Counted from the first letter of the stretch, positions 28,595-38,234 are shown. The stretch is 64,000 bases of DNA from Alloscardovia criceti DSM 17774 (GCF_000376885.1 NZ_AQXR01000011.1:525967-589966); one strand, 5' to 3'. Numbers and translations are program-made. Notes: a model not told the origin generated them from the letters alone.

Positions 28595-29368
28595 TTAATG
28601 CTTGAGGATCTTCGACAAGAAGTCCTTCGCACGATCTGTTTGAGGATTTTCGAAGAACTCTTCTGGTGTGCCAGCTTCCAAAATCTTGCCGTCCGCCATG
28701 AAGACAATGTTATCCGCTACCTTACGCGCAAAGCCCATTTCGTGGGTGACACAAATCATGGTCATACCGTCATGAGCCAGCTCGGTCATAGTGTCCAGAA
28801 CTTCGTTCACCATTTCAGGATCCAAAGCGGAGGTAGGCTCGTCGAAGAGCATCACCTTAGGGTGCATAGCCAATGCGCGCGCAATGGCCACACGCTGCTG
28901 CTGACCACCGGAAAGCTGAGCCGGCATCTTGGCAGCCTGCGAATCCACACCTACGCGTGCGAGCAGCTCCATAGCCTCATCTTCAGCATCCTGCTTGGCA
29001 ATATGACGCACCTTCATAGGTGCCAAAGTGACATTTTGCAAAATGGTTTTATTGGCGAAAAGGTTGAATTGCTGGAAAACCATGCCCACTTCTGCACGCA
29101 GATTTGCAAGATCGCGTCCTTCTTCTGGCAATGGCTCACCATCGATACGAATAACGCCGGAATCAATCGTTTCCAAGCGGTTAATAGTGCGACACATCGT
29201 GGATTTACCCGAACCGGAAGGTCCCAAAACCACCATTACTTGGCCTTTGCCCACCTTCAAATTGATATTTTTCAACACATGTAAATCGCCGTAATGCTTT
29301 TCGACGTGGCTTAGTTCAACAAGAGGGTTTTCGATATTCTCGCCAACATGCACGCTTTTTACCGCCAT
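28595..29368 (-). CDS. gluA: Glutamate-type amino-acid ABC transporter ATP-binding protein (GluA-like)
   Basis: 257-residue ATPase: Walker [15 protein letters not shown] near residue 50, Q-loop FQQFNLF, signature [16 protein letters not shown], Walker [15 protein letters not shown] and H-loop [13 protein letters not shown] before ATG 29368. First gene of the gluABCD-like operon, followed by the binding protein after 16 bases. Confidence 0.93.
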   Translation of the reverse strand: MAVKSVHVGENIENPLVELSHVEKHYGDLHVLKNINLKVGKGQVMVVLGPSGSGKSTMCRTINRLETIDSGVIRIDGEPLPEEGRDLANLRAEVGMVFQQFNLFANKTILQNVTLAPMKVRHIAKQDAEDEAMELLARVGVDSQAAKMPAQLSGGQQQRVAIARALAMHPKVMLFDEPTSALDPEMVNEVLDTMTELAHDGMTMICVTHEMGFARKVADNIVFMADGKILEAGTPEEFFENPQTDRAKDFLSKILKH

Positions 29369-29410
29369 GTTTCCTCCTTCAGTCTTCATTTCACGTAAAT
29401 TCTCTTAAAT

Positions 29411-29440
29411 TTATAGTTTAGTACGCGTCACTTCTGCCAA
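29411..29440 (-). promoter_or_regulatory. Possible gluA promoter
   Basis: On the minus strand TTGGCA (29440-29435) is followed at 18 bases by CTATAA (29416-29411), about 43 bases before the gluA ATG. Confidence 0.4.
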
Positions 29441-29528
29441 ACCATAAACTTTTGTAACAATCATGTTTCATCATGTGCGATTTCACGCCCTTATCGTGGG
29501 TTTTGCGAATGATAGAACGCACATCGTT

Positions 29529-29593
29529 GCACGAGCCGAAGCACAATCCGTAGATTGTAGGATGTAAAAGTCAATCCTTATAAATACTCGTGC
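29529..29593. other. Possible three-way-junction RNA element
   Basis: A closing stem GCACGAG/CTCGTGC (29529-29535 with 29587-29593) encloses two directly adjacent hairpins: ACAATC-CGTA-GATTGT (29543-29558) and AGGAT-10-ATCCT (29559-29578). The region lies in a 307-base gap between gluA and the acetyltransferase gene, both on the minus strand, and carries no gene. The structure could exist on either strand. Short stems can arise by chance, so this is tentative. Confidence 0.3.
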
Positions 29594-29675
29594 ACCTTAC
29601 CTCAAAGGTACTGACCACATTTTACTGGTGGAATGTGACTTTAGGAGCATTGACTATGCAATGCCGAAGGAAAAA

Positions 29676-30281
29676 CTAGTCTAATACGATTTTCCTATCC
29701 TTAAAATAGAACTCTTCATCGTGCTCATTCACTGCGCGTAAAACCCGGCAGGGCACTCCTACTGCCACTACATTCGAAGAGATGTCTTTATTTACCACGC
29801 TGCCGGCGCCAATGACCACGTTGTCACCGATGGTTACACCGGGCAGAATGAGCACACCTGCCCCTATCCAGCAGTTGCGACCAATGTGAATGTCAAAATT
29901 GTATTGATACCCCTGCTCGCGCAGTTTCGGCGAGATAGGATGGCCGGCTGTTGACACCGTTACATTAGGCCCAAACATGGTGAAGTCACCCACATAAATA
30001 TGCGTATCATCCACCATGGTGAGGTTGAAATTCGCGTAAATATTCTTTCCGAAATGTACATGCGCGCCACCAAAATTCGCATGGAATGGCGGTTCTATAT
30101 AACAGCCTTCCCCGATTTCGGCGAACATTTCTTCGAGCAATGCTGCTCGTTTCTCCATTTCCGTCGGACGTGTAGCGTTGAAATCGTAGAGTTTATCCAG
30201 TTTTTGTGTCTGTTCGGCGACGATTTCGTCATCGTTTGGCAGATACAGTTCACCGGTGTGCATTTTTTCGCGCATGCTCAT
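29676..30281 (-). CDS. Maltose/galactoside O-acetyltransferase-like protein
   Basis: 201-residue left-handed beta-helix acetyltransferase of the LacA/Maa/NodL group. An N-terminal Mac segment (MREKMHTGELYLPNDDEI) precedes hexapeptide repeats; GGAHVHFGKNIYANFNLTMVDDTHIYVGD and the catalytic-histidine region STAGHPI are present, then IGRNCWIGAGVLILPGVTIGDNVVIGAGSVV. It would acetylate a sugar hydroxyl from acetyl-CoA; the true acceptor is unknown. Stands alone on the minus strand. Confidence 0.9.
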   Translation of the reverse strand: MSMREKMHTGELYLPNDDEIVAEQTQKLDKLYDFNATRPTEMEKRAALLEEMFAEIGEGCYIEPPFHANFGGAHVHFGKNIYANFNLTMVDDTHIYVGDFTMFGPNVTVSTAGHPISPKLREQGYQYNFDIHIGRNCWIGAGVLILPGVTIGDNVVIGAGSVVNKDISSNVVAVGVPCRVLRAVNEHDEEFYFKDRKIVLD

Positions 30282-30392
30282 AAGAATTCACTTTCTTCTT
30301 TGAAATACAGCACCATATTATGAGCACAGGGCGAACTTCAACGCCTGCGCATTTCTCGACGCGTCATCGCCCAACGGAGAAACAATGTGAGA

Positions 30393-30434
30393 AATAAAAA
30401 AGGTATCCACTCTATGTCAAGCGTGGATACCTTT
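30393..30434 (-). terminator. Terminator of msrAB
   Basis: Perfect 12-bp stem AAAGGTATCCAC (30399-30410) with GTGGATACCTTT (30423-30434); six Ts follow on the minus strand. Confidence 0.85.
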
Positions 30435-30450
30435 AACGTCGTCTCACACG

Positions 30451-31431
30451 TTATTTTTTACCACTCTCACCGTCCAGCACAAGAGGAATTAAATCTCCGT
30501 ACCCCTTGTGCTCCATTTCTTCCAGCGGCACAAATTCCAAAGCAGCGGAATTCATACAGTAACGTAAGCCGCCCATGCTACTCGGTCCATCATTAAACAC
30601 ATGTCCCAAATGAATGCCCGATTCTTTTGCCCTGACCTCAATGCGCGGGCGGCCGAACAGTGAGAAATCCTGGACTTCAACCACATCATCGTTGTTAATA
30701 GGCTTGCTAAAGGATGGCCAACCGCAGCCCGCATCGAATTTCGTTGTGGACACAAAAAGCGGCTTTCGGCTGACGATATCCACATAAATACCGGGCTCAA
30801 ACGTTTGGTCGAATGCGTTTGCAAAAGGCTGCTCAGTGTCCGCATTTTGAGTGACACGATAGCTCAGGTTGTTCAGCTCCCAAATGCGCTCGATATACTT
30901 CTGACGCTCGGGTACTCTGAGCATGGCTTGCACGGAAATATGGCAGTATCCATCCGGGTTCTTGACGAGATAGTCTTGGTGATAATCCTCGGCAGGGTAG
31001 AAATTGACAAGATCTTCGATTTCTACCGCGCTTTTACGCTGCTCGCGGTTTTCCAACTGCGCAAGAGCCTTCTCAAAAGTGGCACGCTGCGCCTGTTTGA
31101 GTGCCGCATCGCCGCTGAGGTACAGACCCGTGCGATACTGACGACCCGTATCATGTCCTTGACGATCACACGACCAAGGATCGATGACATCCAAGAACAG
31201 CAATGTGAGGACGCGTAAAGAAACAACCTCGGGATTATAGTGAATTTCCAAAGCCTCTACCGCATCGGTGCCACCCGCGCAGACTTCTTCGTAGCTCGGA
31301 TTTTCCACCGTGGAATTAGCATATCCTACGCGTAGCCCAGTTATGCCCTTCACCTTACGAAAATACTCTTCAATGCCCCAGAAACAACCGCCTGCAAGAT
31401 AGACGACTGCGCTATTTTCTTCATTGCTCAT
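30451..31431 (-). CDS. msrAB: Bifunctional peptide methionine sulfoxide reductase MsrA/MsrB
   Basis: 326-residue fusion repairing both methionine sulfoxide epimers. The MsrA half starts with YLAGGCFWGIEEYF, whose C16 is catalytic, and ends around residue 165 after YHQDYLVKNPDGYCHI. The MsrB half has FDAGCGWPSFSKPI and the selenocysteine-equivalent cysteine in RYCMNSAALEF, with GIHLGHVFNDGP. Order A then B is common in Firmicutes and bifidobacteria. Only 24 bases separate it from the divergent thiamine pyrophosphokinase gene. Confidence 0.95.
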   Translation of the reverse strand: MSNEENSAVVYLAGGCFWGIEEYFRKVKGITGLRVGYANSTVENPSYEEVCAGGTDAVEALEIHYNPEVVSLRVLTLLFLDVIDPWSCDRQGHDTGRQYRTGLYLSGDAALKQAQRATFEKALAQLENREQRKSAVEIEDLVNFYPAEDYHQDYLVKNPDGYCHISVQAMLRVPERQKYIERIWELNNLSYRVTQNADTEQPFANAFDQTFEPGIYVDIVSRKPLFVSTTKFDAGCGWPSFSKPINNDDVVEVQDFSLFGRPRIEVRAKESGIHLGHVFNDGPSSMGGLRYCMNSAALEFVPLEEMEHKGYGDLIPLVLDGESGKK

Positions 31432-31455
31432 AAGCCACCAGTATATTGGTTAAGT

Positions 31456-32256
31456 ATGAGCACTAACAGCAGCAGCCACACAAGTTTACACAGAGCTAAA
31501 AAAGCTATTATTTTTGGAGCCGGACAATATTTTAGCGAAATGCCATTCATCCCTGCAGATGCTTATGTAATCGCTGCCGATGGTGGATATGATCACATTG
31601 TTACCTTAGGCATCACACCACACGCCTTCATAGGCGATATGGACTCTATAACCGCGGATGTGCCTATAGATAGCGCTACTCACATCATCGAGCTACCTTC
31701 CGAAAAAGACGATTCGGATATGATGGCTGCTGTACGCTTTGCATGGGAAAAAGGCATTCGCGAATTTGAATTCTTTGGCGTTTTCGGCGGACGCATGGAC
31801 CACAGCCTAGCCAATATTCAAACAGCAGCTAAAATTGCAGCTAGCGGCGGCGCTGCCTTTATGCACGGTGATCATGTGATTACGACGGTGATAACCGATG
31901 CCATTATGACTTTCCCTAGTGGCTATGTCTCCAGTAAACGTCCCATTTCCGTGTTCTCCTATTCGGATGTGAGTGAACACGTCAGCATTCACGGATTGAA
32001 ATACGTCGTGGATGATGTGCGCATGACCAATACCGAGCCTTATGGATTAAGCAATGAATTCCTGCCAGATACACCAGCCAGTATTGCTGTAGAAGGCGGA
32101 TCCCTGGTCGTGGTGTATCCAAGTGAAGCCCCAACGCCCCGTATCGTAACGGATAGCAAACCGTGGCATGATTTCGGCAAATTAAGCCGCGCCAAATCCG
32201 AAAAAATTGCTGATTATCATAATGACTCACCTCGACGTGGTCGCCACGCAGCGTAA
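31456..32256 (+). CDS. Thiamine pyrophosphokinase
   Basis: 266-residue enzyme transferring pyrophosphate from ATP to thiamine. Family motifs: AADGGYDHIVTLGITPHAFIGDMDSI (GDxDS) near residues 41-66, EKDDSDMMAAVRFAWEKG, and FGGRMDHSLANI; the C-terminal beta-sandwich is present. TATATT at 31442-31447 lies eight bases before the ATG, so the message is probably leaderless. Divergent from msrAB. Confidence 0.88.
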   Translation: MSTNSSSHTSLHRAKKAIIFGAGQYFSEMPFIPADAYVIAADGGYDHIVTLGITPHAFIGDMDSITADVPIDSATHIIELPSEKDDSDMMAAVRFAWEKGIREFEFFGVFGGRMDHSLANIQTAAKIAASGGAAFMHGDHVITTVITDAIMTFPSGYVSSKRPISVFSYSDVSEHVSIHGLKYVVDDVRMTNTEPYGLSNEFLPDTPASIAVEGGSLVVVYPSEAPTPRIVTDSKPWHDFGKLSRAKSEKIADYHNDSPRRGRHAA

Positions 32257-32370
32257 AACGCCTGAAATCGTTGTGTCGGTACACACTGAGCATTAAACTA
32301 ATACTCGTTGGCAACAAGCCTCATGCGTGACTCAATACTGGTCACGACACTATGTATAAGGAAGTATTAA

Positions 32371-33426
32371 ATGACAGTAAAGATTGGTATTAACGGCTTT
32401 GGTCGTATCGGTCGTCTTGCATTCCGTCGCATCCTCGAGCTCCAGAATCGTGGCGGCAAAGCTGGTGACATCGAAGTTGCTGCAATCAACGATTTGACCA
32501 CACCATCCATGCTCGCTTATTTGCTCAAGTATGACAGCAGCCAGGGCCCATTCAAGCATGATGATGGCACTGCTTATGAGATTTCTTCCACAGATACAGC
32601 AATTATCGTAGATGGCAAGGAATACCCAGTTTATGCAGAGCGCGATGCTAAGAACATCCCATGGGTAAAGAACGATGGCGTTGAGTACGTACTCGAGTGC
32701 ACCGGCTTCTACACTTCTGCTGAGAAGTCCCAGGCTCACCTCGATGCTGGCGCAAAGAAGGTTCTCATCTCTGCTCCTGCAAAGGATGACACCACTCCTA
32801 CCGTTGTATTCGGTGTAAACGAAGAGATCCTCAAGCCAGAAGATGCAATCGTTTCTGCTGGTTCCTGCACCACAAACTCCATGGCTGCAATGGTTAAGTT
32901 GCTCGATGAGAAGTGGGGCATTGAAGTTGGCTTCATGACCACCATTCACGCTTACACCGGCACCCAGATGATCCTTGATGGTCCTCGCGGTAAGAACGGT
33001 CGTAGCAACCGTGCAGCTGCTGTAAACACCATTCCTCACAGCACTGGTGCAGCAAAGGCTATCGGTAAGGTAGTTCCTTCTGTAGATGGTAAGCTTCAGG
33101 GCCACGCACAGCGCGTTCAGGTGCCAGATGGATCCATCACCGAGCTCACCACTCAGCTTCGCGAGAAGGTAACTGCTGACGAGATCAACGCAGCCTTCAA
33201 GGAAGCTTTCGAGAACTGCGAATACTACGGATACAATGCAGACGGCATCGTATCCTCTGACATCATCGGCGACACCCACGGTGGCGTTTTCGATCCAACT
33301 CAGACCGTAGTAAACACTGCTGGAGACAAGCAGCTCGTACAGACCGTTGCATTCTATGACAACGAGTACGGCTTCACCTCCAACATGATTCGTACTCTCC
33401 TCTACTTCGCAGAGATCAACGAGTAG
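32371..33426 (+). CDS. gap: Glyceraldehyde-3-phosphate dehydrogenase
   Basis: 351-residue phosphorylating NAD-dependent GAPDH. It begins [18 protein letters not shown] (Rossmann motif), has the active-site SCTTNS with the cysteine around residue 166, and the C-terminal [14 protein letters not shown]. In bifidobacteria it works downstream of the phosphoketolase (bifid) shunt. AAGGAAG before the ATG is a strong ribosome site, and codon use is noticeably biased as expected of a highly expressed gene. A strong terminator follows. Confidence 0.98.
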   Translation: MTVKIGINGFGRIGRLAFRRILELQNRGGKAGDIEVAAINDLTTPSMLAYLLKYDSSQGPFKHDDGTAYEISSTDTAIIVDGKEYPVYAERDAKNIPWVKNDGVEYVLECTGFYTSAEKSQAHLDAGAKKVLISAPAKDDTTPTVVFGVNEEILKPEDAIVSAGSCTTNSMAAMVKLLDEKWGIEVGFMTTIHAYTGTQMILDGPRGKNGRSNRAAAVNTIPHSTGAAKAIGKVVPSVDGKLQGHAQRVQVPDGSITELTTQLREKVTADEINAAFKEAFENCEYYGYNADGIVSSDIIGDTHGGVFDPTQTVVNTAGDKQLVQTVAFYDNEYGFTSNMIRTLLYFAEINE

Positions 33427-33481
33427 TTCGAATTAAGCAATTAAGCTAAGTTTTTCGAATTTTCGAAGAACGCGGTTTTGC

Positions 33482-33515
33482 AAAAAAGGCCTCATCTCAT
33501 GATGAGGCCTTTTTT
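33482..33515 (+). terminator. Terminator of gap (bidirectional)
   Basis: AAAAAAGGCCTCATC and its complement around a four-base loop, followed by a T-run; A-run on the other side. Confidence 0.9.
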
Positions 33516-34084
33516 GTGCCGTCTTTGAAGAGGCGAATGGGTATGCCCAAGGAGGGACATCTCTGGGACAACAAAGCTTTTGGGCATTTTGTCCCATTGC
33601 TCTCAAATGCTACAACCGACTTGAACCGAATACTGCTCTCAGCATGGGCAGCTTTGCCCACAAGATTTCATTCCGTGGAGATCAGAAACTTTCGTAAAAA
33701 CCGCGTTTTCGTGGCTTTGTGTGTTTCCATGCTGTGAATCGAAGAAAACCACCTTTTGGGTAAAATGCCCATCTTAATAACACTCAGCCGCACAGTCTCC
33801 TGAAAACGAGATACAAAGAGGGTCATTTTTGCTCAAACCTCAATTACGAAAAAATCCCGAAAGACACGCTCCCTTCCTCCTCACATCATTTCCCCTAGCT
33901 ACATCACACAGCAGCGACTCCTATCTCTCCCGCCACAGAGCATCCCCGCCGGCGCCCTCGCGGCAGATAACCGAGTAAGATAAAGACGTGGGATGCACAG
34001 CTCAGCCCGTCTACACCACACTTGCAGAGACACACGTGCTGAGCTAAACACACGAGAGAACGCCATAAAGAAGTGAGGGCACAC
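33516..34084. other. Gene-free region between gap and the sucrose regulator gene
   Basis: About 570 bases without a believable gene: the short plus-strand frame at 33516-33737 has no ribosome site and starts inside the terminator tail. Three TGGG...CCCA palindromes occur, at 33539-33550, 33581-33595 and 33757-33771. No promoter was identified. Confidence 0.5.
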
Positions 34085-35137
34085 ATGACCACGATGAAAG
34101 ATATCTCCACACTCGTTGGCGTATCGGTATCCACCGTGTCCCTCGTGCTCAACAATCGCGATGCAGGTCGTGTCAACGCTGACACCGCAGCACAAATCCG
34201 ACAAGTCGCTCAAGATCTCGGCTATAAGCCCAACCAAATGGCGCGCAGTTTACGCACCAGCCATACGCATATCCTCGGCTTCCTCAGCAATGAGGTGGCC
34301 ACTACCCCATACGCCGGTTCTATGATTAAAGGCGCGCAAGATGCGGCTAGCGCGTATGGTTACGTGATTATGACCATTTCCGTGGACGACGATTCCCAAG
34401 AATTGAAAGAAATCTCCGCTTTAGAGCGCTACGGCGTAGACGGATTTTTCCTCGCTAAAATGTCCAATCGCTACTCCACGGTGCCGGACATACTGGCACG
34501 CTACCCCGTCGTCCTCGTCAACTCCACCCAAGATCACAACGCAGCTCAGCCTACATACACGGGCATTGCTCCAGACGAAATCCACATCGGCTACGATGCC
34601 ACGAAAAGGCTTATCGATGCAGGTTGCACGCGCATTGCCTACATTGGTTGTAGCGAGCCGATGATTGCAGAAGAGCTCAGGCTCAAAGGTTACAAGCAGG
34701 CTCTTGCAGATGCAGACATAGCCTTCGATCCACAGTTAGTAACGGCTGTGGGCAATAATGCTCCCGCTCTCGAGGCCGTGCGCAAGCTGATGACGACCTA
34801 CAAACCGGATGGTCTCTTCTGCTTTAACGATGCGCGTGCGTGGTATGTATATGATACGGCGGCGCGACTGGGCTTAGAAATTGGCAAAGATATCAGCGTC
34901 GTGGGCGTGGATAATCACCGCGTGCTCGCCGAAACCCTTGCACCAGAGCTGACCACAGTAGAACTGCCCCACTACGAAATGGGTTACTGGGCTGCCTGCA
35001 AGCTCATCAGCCTCGTAGAACAGAAAAGACCGCAAGATTTCACGCTTCCACACACGACAGCGACACTGCCAGATTTGGATTTAGACGGTGACGTGCTGAT
35101 TCACTGCGCCGTCATAGACAAAGACTCCGTACAATAA
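34085..35137 (+). CDS. LacI family regulator of the sucrose cluster
   Basis: 350-residue regulator. Helix-turn-helix TMKDISTLVGVSVSTVSLVLNN at residues 3-24, hinge MARSLRTSHTH, and a sugar-binding C-terminal domain ending SVVGVDNHRVLAETLAPELTTVELPHYEMGYWAA. ATG 34085 is chosen because GAGGG precedes it; GTG 34073 and ATG 34094 are alternatives. It lies directly before the sucrose transporter gene, whose promoter is covered by a 30-bp palindrome; sucrose or fructose response is inferred. Confidence 0.88.
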   Translation: MTTMKDISTLVGVSVSTVSLVLNNRDAGRVNADTAAQIRQVAQDLGYKPNQMARSLRTSHTHILGFLSNEVATTPYAGSMIKGAQDAASAYGYVIMTISVDDDSQELKEISALERYGVDGFFLAKMSNRYSTVPDILARYPVVLVNSTQDHNAAQPTYTGIAPDEIHIGYDATKRLIDAGCTRIAYIGCSEPMIAEELRLKGYKQALADADIAFDPQLVTAVGNNAPALEAVRKLMTTYKPDGLFCFNDARAWYVYDTAARLGLEIGKDISVVGVDNHRVLAETLAPELTTVELPHYEMGYWAACKLISLVEQKRPQDFTLPHTTATLPDLDLDGDVLIHCAVIDKDSVQ

Positions 35138-35175
35138 CCACCCCTTCAGCCACATTTTTATTTTCCGAAAATTTT

Positions 35176-35205
35176 CGTCAATCGTTTGACGTCAAACGAT
35201 TGACG
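35176..35205. promoter_or_regulatory. 30-bp perfect palindromic operator over the sucrose transporter promoter
   Basis: CGTCAATCGTTTGAC followed by its exact complement. It contains the TTGACG -35 box (35186-35191), which is 17 bases from a TATTTT -10 box (35209-35214). A repressor bound here would block RNA polymerase. The halves ATCGTTTGAC resemble the other LacI-type sites in the window. Confidence 0.85.
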
Positions 35206-35214
35206 TGGTATTTT
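35186..35214 (+). promoter_or_regulatory. Promoter of the sucrose transporter/hydrolase operon
   Basis: TTGACG, 17-base spacer, TATTTT; overlaps the operator. About 100 bases separate it from the transporter ATG, leaving a 5' leader. Confidence 0.65.
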
Positions 35215-35316
35215 AATGAATTGTTAGCGCAGATGAGCAAAGTGGTTCATCGTAAAAGTTCGACGCAAAGCAGTGCCGTTCCAGCTAATGAGAATAATGT
35301 GAGAATCGAGAATACA

Positions 35317-36627
35317 ATGGCGCATAACGGTTTCAAAGTATGGAAAAATCCATCATATCTGCAGAGCTCATTTGGCATTTTTATGTTCTTCTGCTCCTGG
35401 GGCATCTGGTGGTCGTTCTTCCAGCGTTGGCTCAACACGATTGGTCTGAACGGTGCGGAAGTTGGCCAGATCTACTCCATCAATTCTTTAGCCACACTGA
35501 TTATCATGTTTGCGTATGGCGCTATCCAAGATCAGCTCGGCATCAAGCGTCAATTGGCCATCGTCGTATCCGCCATTGCCGCTCTCGTCGGACCATTTGT
35601 ACAGTTTATCTACTATCCCATGATTAACGCCGGCGGCAGCACACGCTTCTTGGGCGCACTGATAGGATCCGTGGTCCTATCCGCCGGATTTATGGCAGGA
35701 TGCTCGCTGTTTGAGGCGCTGACCGAACGCTATTCGCGTAAATTTAATTTTGAATACGGCCAATCACGCGCGTGGGGTTCCTTCGGCTACGCCATCGTAG
35801 CTCTGGTAGCCGGCCACATTTTTAATGTGAATCCACTGATCAACTTCTGGATTGGTTCAGCATTTGGTCTTGCTATGCTGGCTATCTACGCCTTCTGGGT
35901 GCCAGCCGAGCAAAAAGCCGAGCTGAAAAAAGAAGCTGATCCCGACGCAGCACCGACAAATCCATCCCTGAAAGAAATGCTCTCCGTGCTGGGCATGCCT
36001 ACGCTGTGGCTACTGATTATTTTTATGCTGCTCACCAACACCTTCTACACCGTGTTTGACCAGCAGATGTTCCCTACCTACTACACCAGCCTGTTTCCAA
36101 CCGAAGCAATTGGCAATAACACGTATTCCACGCTGAACGGCATTCAAGTCTTCCTCGAATCTGCCATGATGGGCGTAGTGCCTATCATCATGCGCAAGAT
36201 TGGCGTGCGCAATGCTTTGCTGCTGGGAGCCTTTATCATGTTTGCACGCATCGGTTTGTGCGGCGTATTCCATGATCCCGTGATGGTGTCCATCGTCAAG
36301 CTCTTCCACTCCATCGAAGTGCCTCTGTTTATCCTGCCTGTTTTCCGCTACTTCACTTTGCATTTTGATACGAAGTTGTCGGCAACCTTGTACATGGTCG
36401 GATTCCAAATCGCTTCTCAGGTGGGCCAAGTCATCTTCTCCACCCCATTAGGCGCCTTGCACGATCAGCTCGGCGACCGCACTACCTTCTTTACCATTTC
36501 CGGTATCGTATTAGTAGCGCTTATTTATGGATTCTTCATCATCAAGAAGGACGATCAGGAGGTCGGCGGCGACCCATTCTATACCGATAAGCAATTGAAG
36601 CTTATGAGGCAAAACTCCAACAAATAA
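35317..36627 (+). CDS. Sucrose/oligosaccharide:H+ symporter, MFS (LacY-like)
   Basis: 436-residue major facilitator with twelve helices, of the oligosaccharide:proton symporter group. N-terminal SSFGIFMFFCSWGIWWSFFQRWLN and the loop after helix 2 (AYGAIQDQLGIKRQL) match LacY-like proteins; GQSRAWGSFGYAI follows in helix 5. ATG 35317 is used since the first family-like residues follow it; the frame upstream is not conserved-looking, and the ribosome site is weak. Sucrose is the likely substrate from the downstream GH32 gene. Confidence 0.87.
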   Translation: MAHNGFKVWKNPSYLQSSFGIFMFFCSWGIWWSFFQRWLNTIGLNGAEVGQIYSINSLATLIIMFAYGAIQDQLGIKRQLAIVVSAIAALVGPFVQFIYYPMINAGGSTRFLGALIGSVVLSAGFMAGCSLFEALTERYSRKFNFEYGQSRAWGSFGYAIVALVAGHIFNVNPLINFWIGSAFGLAMLAIYAFWVPAEQKAELKKEADPDAAPTNPSLKEMLSVLGMPTLWLLIIFMLLTNTFYTVFDQQMFPTYYTSLFPTEAIGNNTYSTLNGIQVFLESAMMGVVPIIMRKIGVRNALLLGAFIMFARIGLCGVFHDPVMVSIVKLFHSIEVPLFILPVFRYFTLHFDTKLSATLYMVGFQIASQVGQVIFSTPLGALHDQLGDRTTFFTISGIVLVALIYGFFIIKKDDQEVGGDPFYTDKQLKLMRQNSNK

Positions 36628-36663
36628 ACATCCATACATCGCATTCAGAGAAAAGGACAGACA

Positions 36664-38220
36664 ATGCATAATTTCATCCCACAAGAGCCCGTTCTTCACC
36701 CATTCGTGGACCATGCAGAAGCGCTGAAGAAGGCCGAAGAAGGCGTGTCAGCCCTCGCCGCTGCGCGCAATAACCGTTGGTATCCACGCTTCCACATCGC
36801 CTCTGATGGTGGCTGGATTAACGACCCTAACGGATTGTGCTTCTATAAGGGACGCTGGCATGTGTTCTATCAATTACATCCCTATGGCACGCAATGGGGC
36901 CCAATGCACTGGGGACACGTCTCCTCTGCCGACATGCTCCACTGGCGCCGAGAGCCAGTAGCTTTTGCCCCTAGCTTGGAGGAAGAAAAGGACGGCGTGT
37001 TTTCCGGCTCCGCCGTCATCGGGGATGACGACAAGCTCCATATTTACTACACCGGTCATCGTTGGGCAAATGGCATAGATAATACGGGTGGCGATTGGCA
37101 AGTCCAAATGTATGCTGAGCCAGCGGATGACGATTTGCAGAGCCTGACCAAACGCGGCATGATTATCGACTGCCCTACGGATAAAGTCGACCATCATTTC
37201 CGCGATCCGAAGGTCTGGAAGACCGCAGATACCTGGTATATGACCTTCGGCGTCTCCTCCAAAGAAAAGCGGGGTCAAATGTGGCTTTTCACCTCTAAGG
37301 ATATGGTGCATTGGTCGTACGATGGCGTACTTTTTGAGCATCCTGATCCACAGGTCTTTATGCTGGAATGCCCGGACTTCTTCCCTATCCGAGACCGTGC
37401 AGGCAAGGAAAAATGGGTGATCGGATTCTCTGCCATGGGTACGCATGCTCAAGGTTATATGAATCGAAATCTCAATAATGCAGGTTATATGATTGGCAGC
37501 TGGACACCAGGCGAAGCCTTCCAACCTGAAACAGAGTTCCGTCTGTGGGATTGGGGACATAATTATTACGCTCCACAGTCCTTTAACGACGGCACTCGCC
37601 AGATTGTTTACGGTTGGATGAGCCCCTTTGTAGAACCTATTCCTATGCAGGAAGACGGCTGGTGCGGCAATTTGACCTTGCCTCGTGAAATTACACTGGG
37701 CTCTGATGGCGATATTTACACCTATCCTGTTAAAGAAATGGAAGGACTACGCGCTGATACACAAGATTTCGGCGCAGTTACCGTCGAAAGCAATAGCACG
37801 TTTGAGCTCTCCAACAACGCCGACGCCCTGGAAATTGAATTAAGCATGGATCTTACTCGCACCAATGCTGAACGGACAGGTGTGAAAGTTCACGCTACTG
37901 CAGATGGCAGCTATACCTATATCGCCTACGATCAGCAGACGCAGCGCGTGGTGATTGACCGTCAAGCCGCCTATGCAGGTGACCGTGGGTATCGCGCCGC
38001 TCCTGTCAGCGCTGCTGAGCTTGCTACAGGAAAGCTGGATTTGCGCATTTTTGTGGATCGCGGCTGCGTAGAAGTGTATATCAACGGCGGTAAACAAGCC
38101 ATGAGCTCCTACAGCTATGCAGGTGAAGGAGATCGCGCAATCGAACTCTTGAGCGAATCTGGAGAAACGCAGTACACCACGCTGCGCACGCATCATTTGA
38201 ATTCAATCGGTTTGGAGTAA
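36664..38220 (+). CDS. GH32 beta-fructofuranosidase (sucrose hydrolase)
   Basis: 518-residue five-bladed propeller hydrolase cleaving sucrose or beta-fructans. Catalytic residues visible: nucleophile D54 in WINDPNGL, transition-state stabiliser D181 in FRDPKVW, and acid/base E235 in LECPDF. A C-terminal beta-sandwich begins near residue 370 (FVDRGCVEVYINGG is characteristic). No signal peptide, so it acts on sugar imported by the adjacent symporter. AAGGA precedes the ATG, 36 bases after the symporter stop. Confidence 0.95.
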   Translation: MHNFIPQEPVLHPFVDHAEALKKAEEGVSALAAARNNRWYPRFHIASDGGWINDPNGLCFYKGRWHVFYQLHPYGTQWGPMHWGHVSSADMLHWRREPVAFAPSLEEEKDGVFSGSAVIGDDDKLHIYYTGHRWANGIDNTGGDWQVQMYAEPADDDLQSLTKRGMIIDCPTDKVDHHFRDPKVWKTADTWYMTFGVSSKEKRGQMWLFTSKDMVHWSYDGVLFEHPDPQVFMLECPDFFPIRDRAGKEKWVIGFSAMGTHAQGYMNRNLNNAGYMIGSWTPGEAFQPETEFRLWDWGHNYYAPQSFNDGTRQIVYGWMSPFVEPIPMQEDGWCGNLTLPREITLGSDGDIYTYPVKEMEGLRADTQDFGAVTVESNSTFELSNNADALEIELSMDLTRTNAERTGVKVHATADGSYTYIAYDQQTQRVVIDRQAAYAGDRGYRAAPVSAAELATGKLDLRIFVDRGCVEVYINGGKQAMSSYSYAGEGDRAIELLSESGETQYTTLRTHHLNSIGLE

Positions 38221-38234
38221 GGTATTGAACCATG

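Noticed and set aside
32350..33279. 309-codon minus-strand frame opposite gap
   Set aside because: Shadow of the strongly biased codons of GAPDH.
33516..33737. 73-codon frame after gap
   Set aside because: Starts in the terminator tail, lacks a ribosome site and has no family resemblance.
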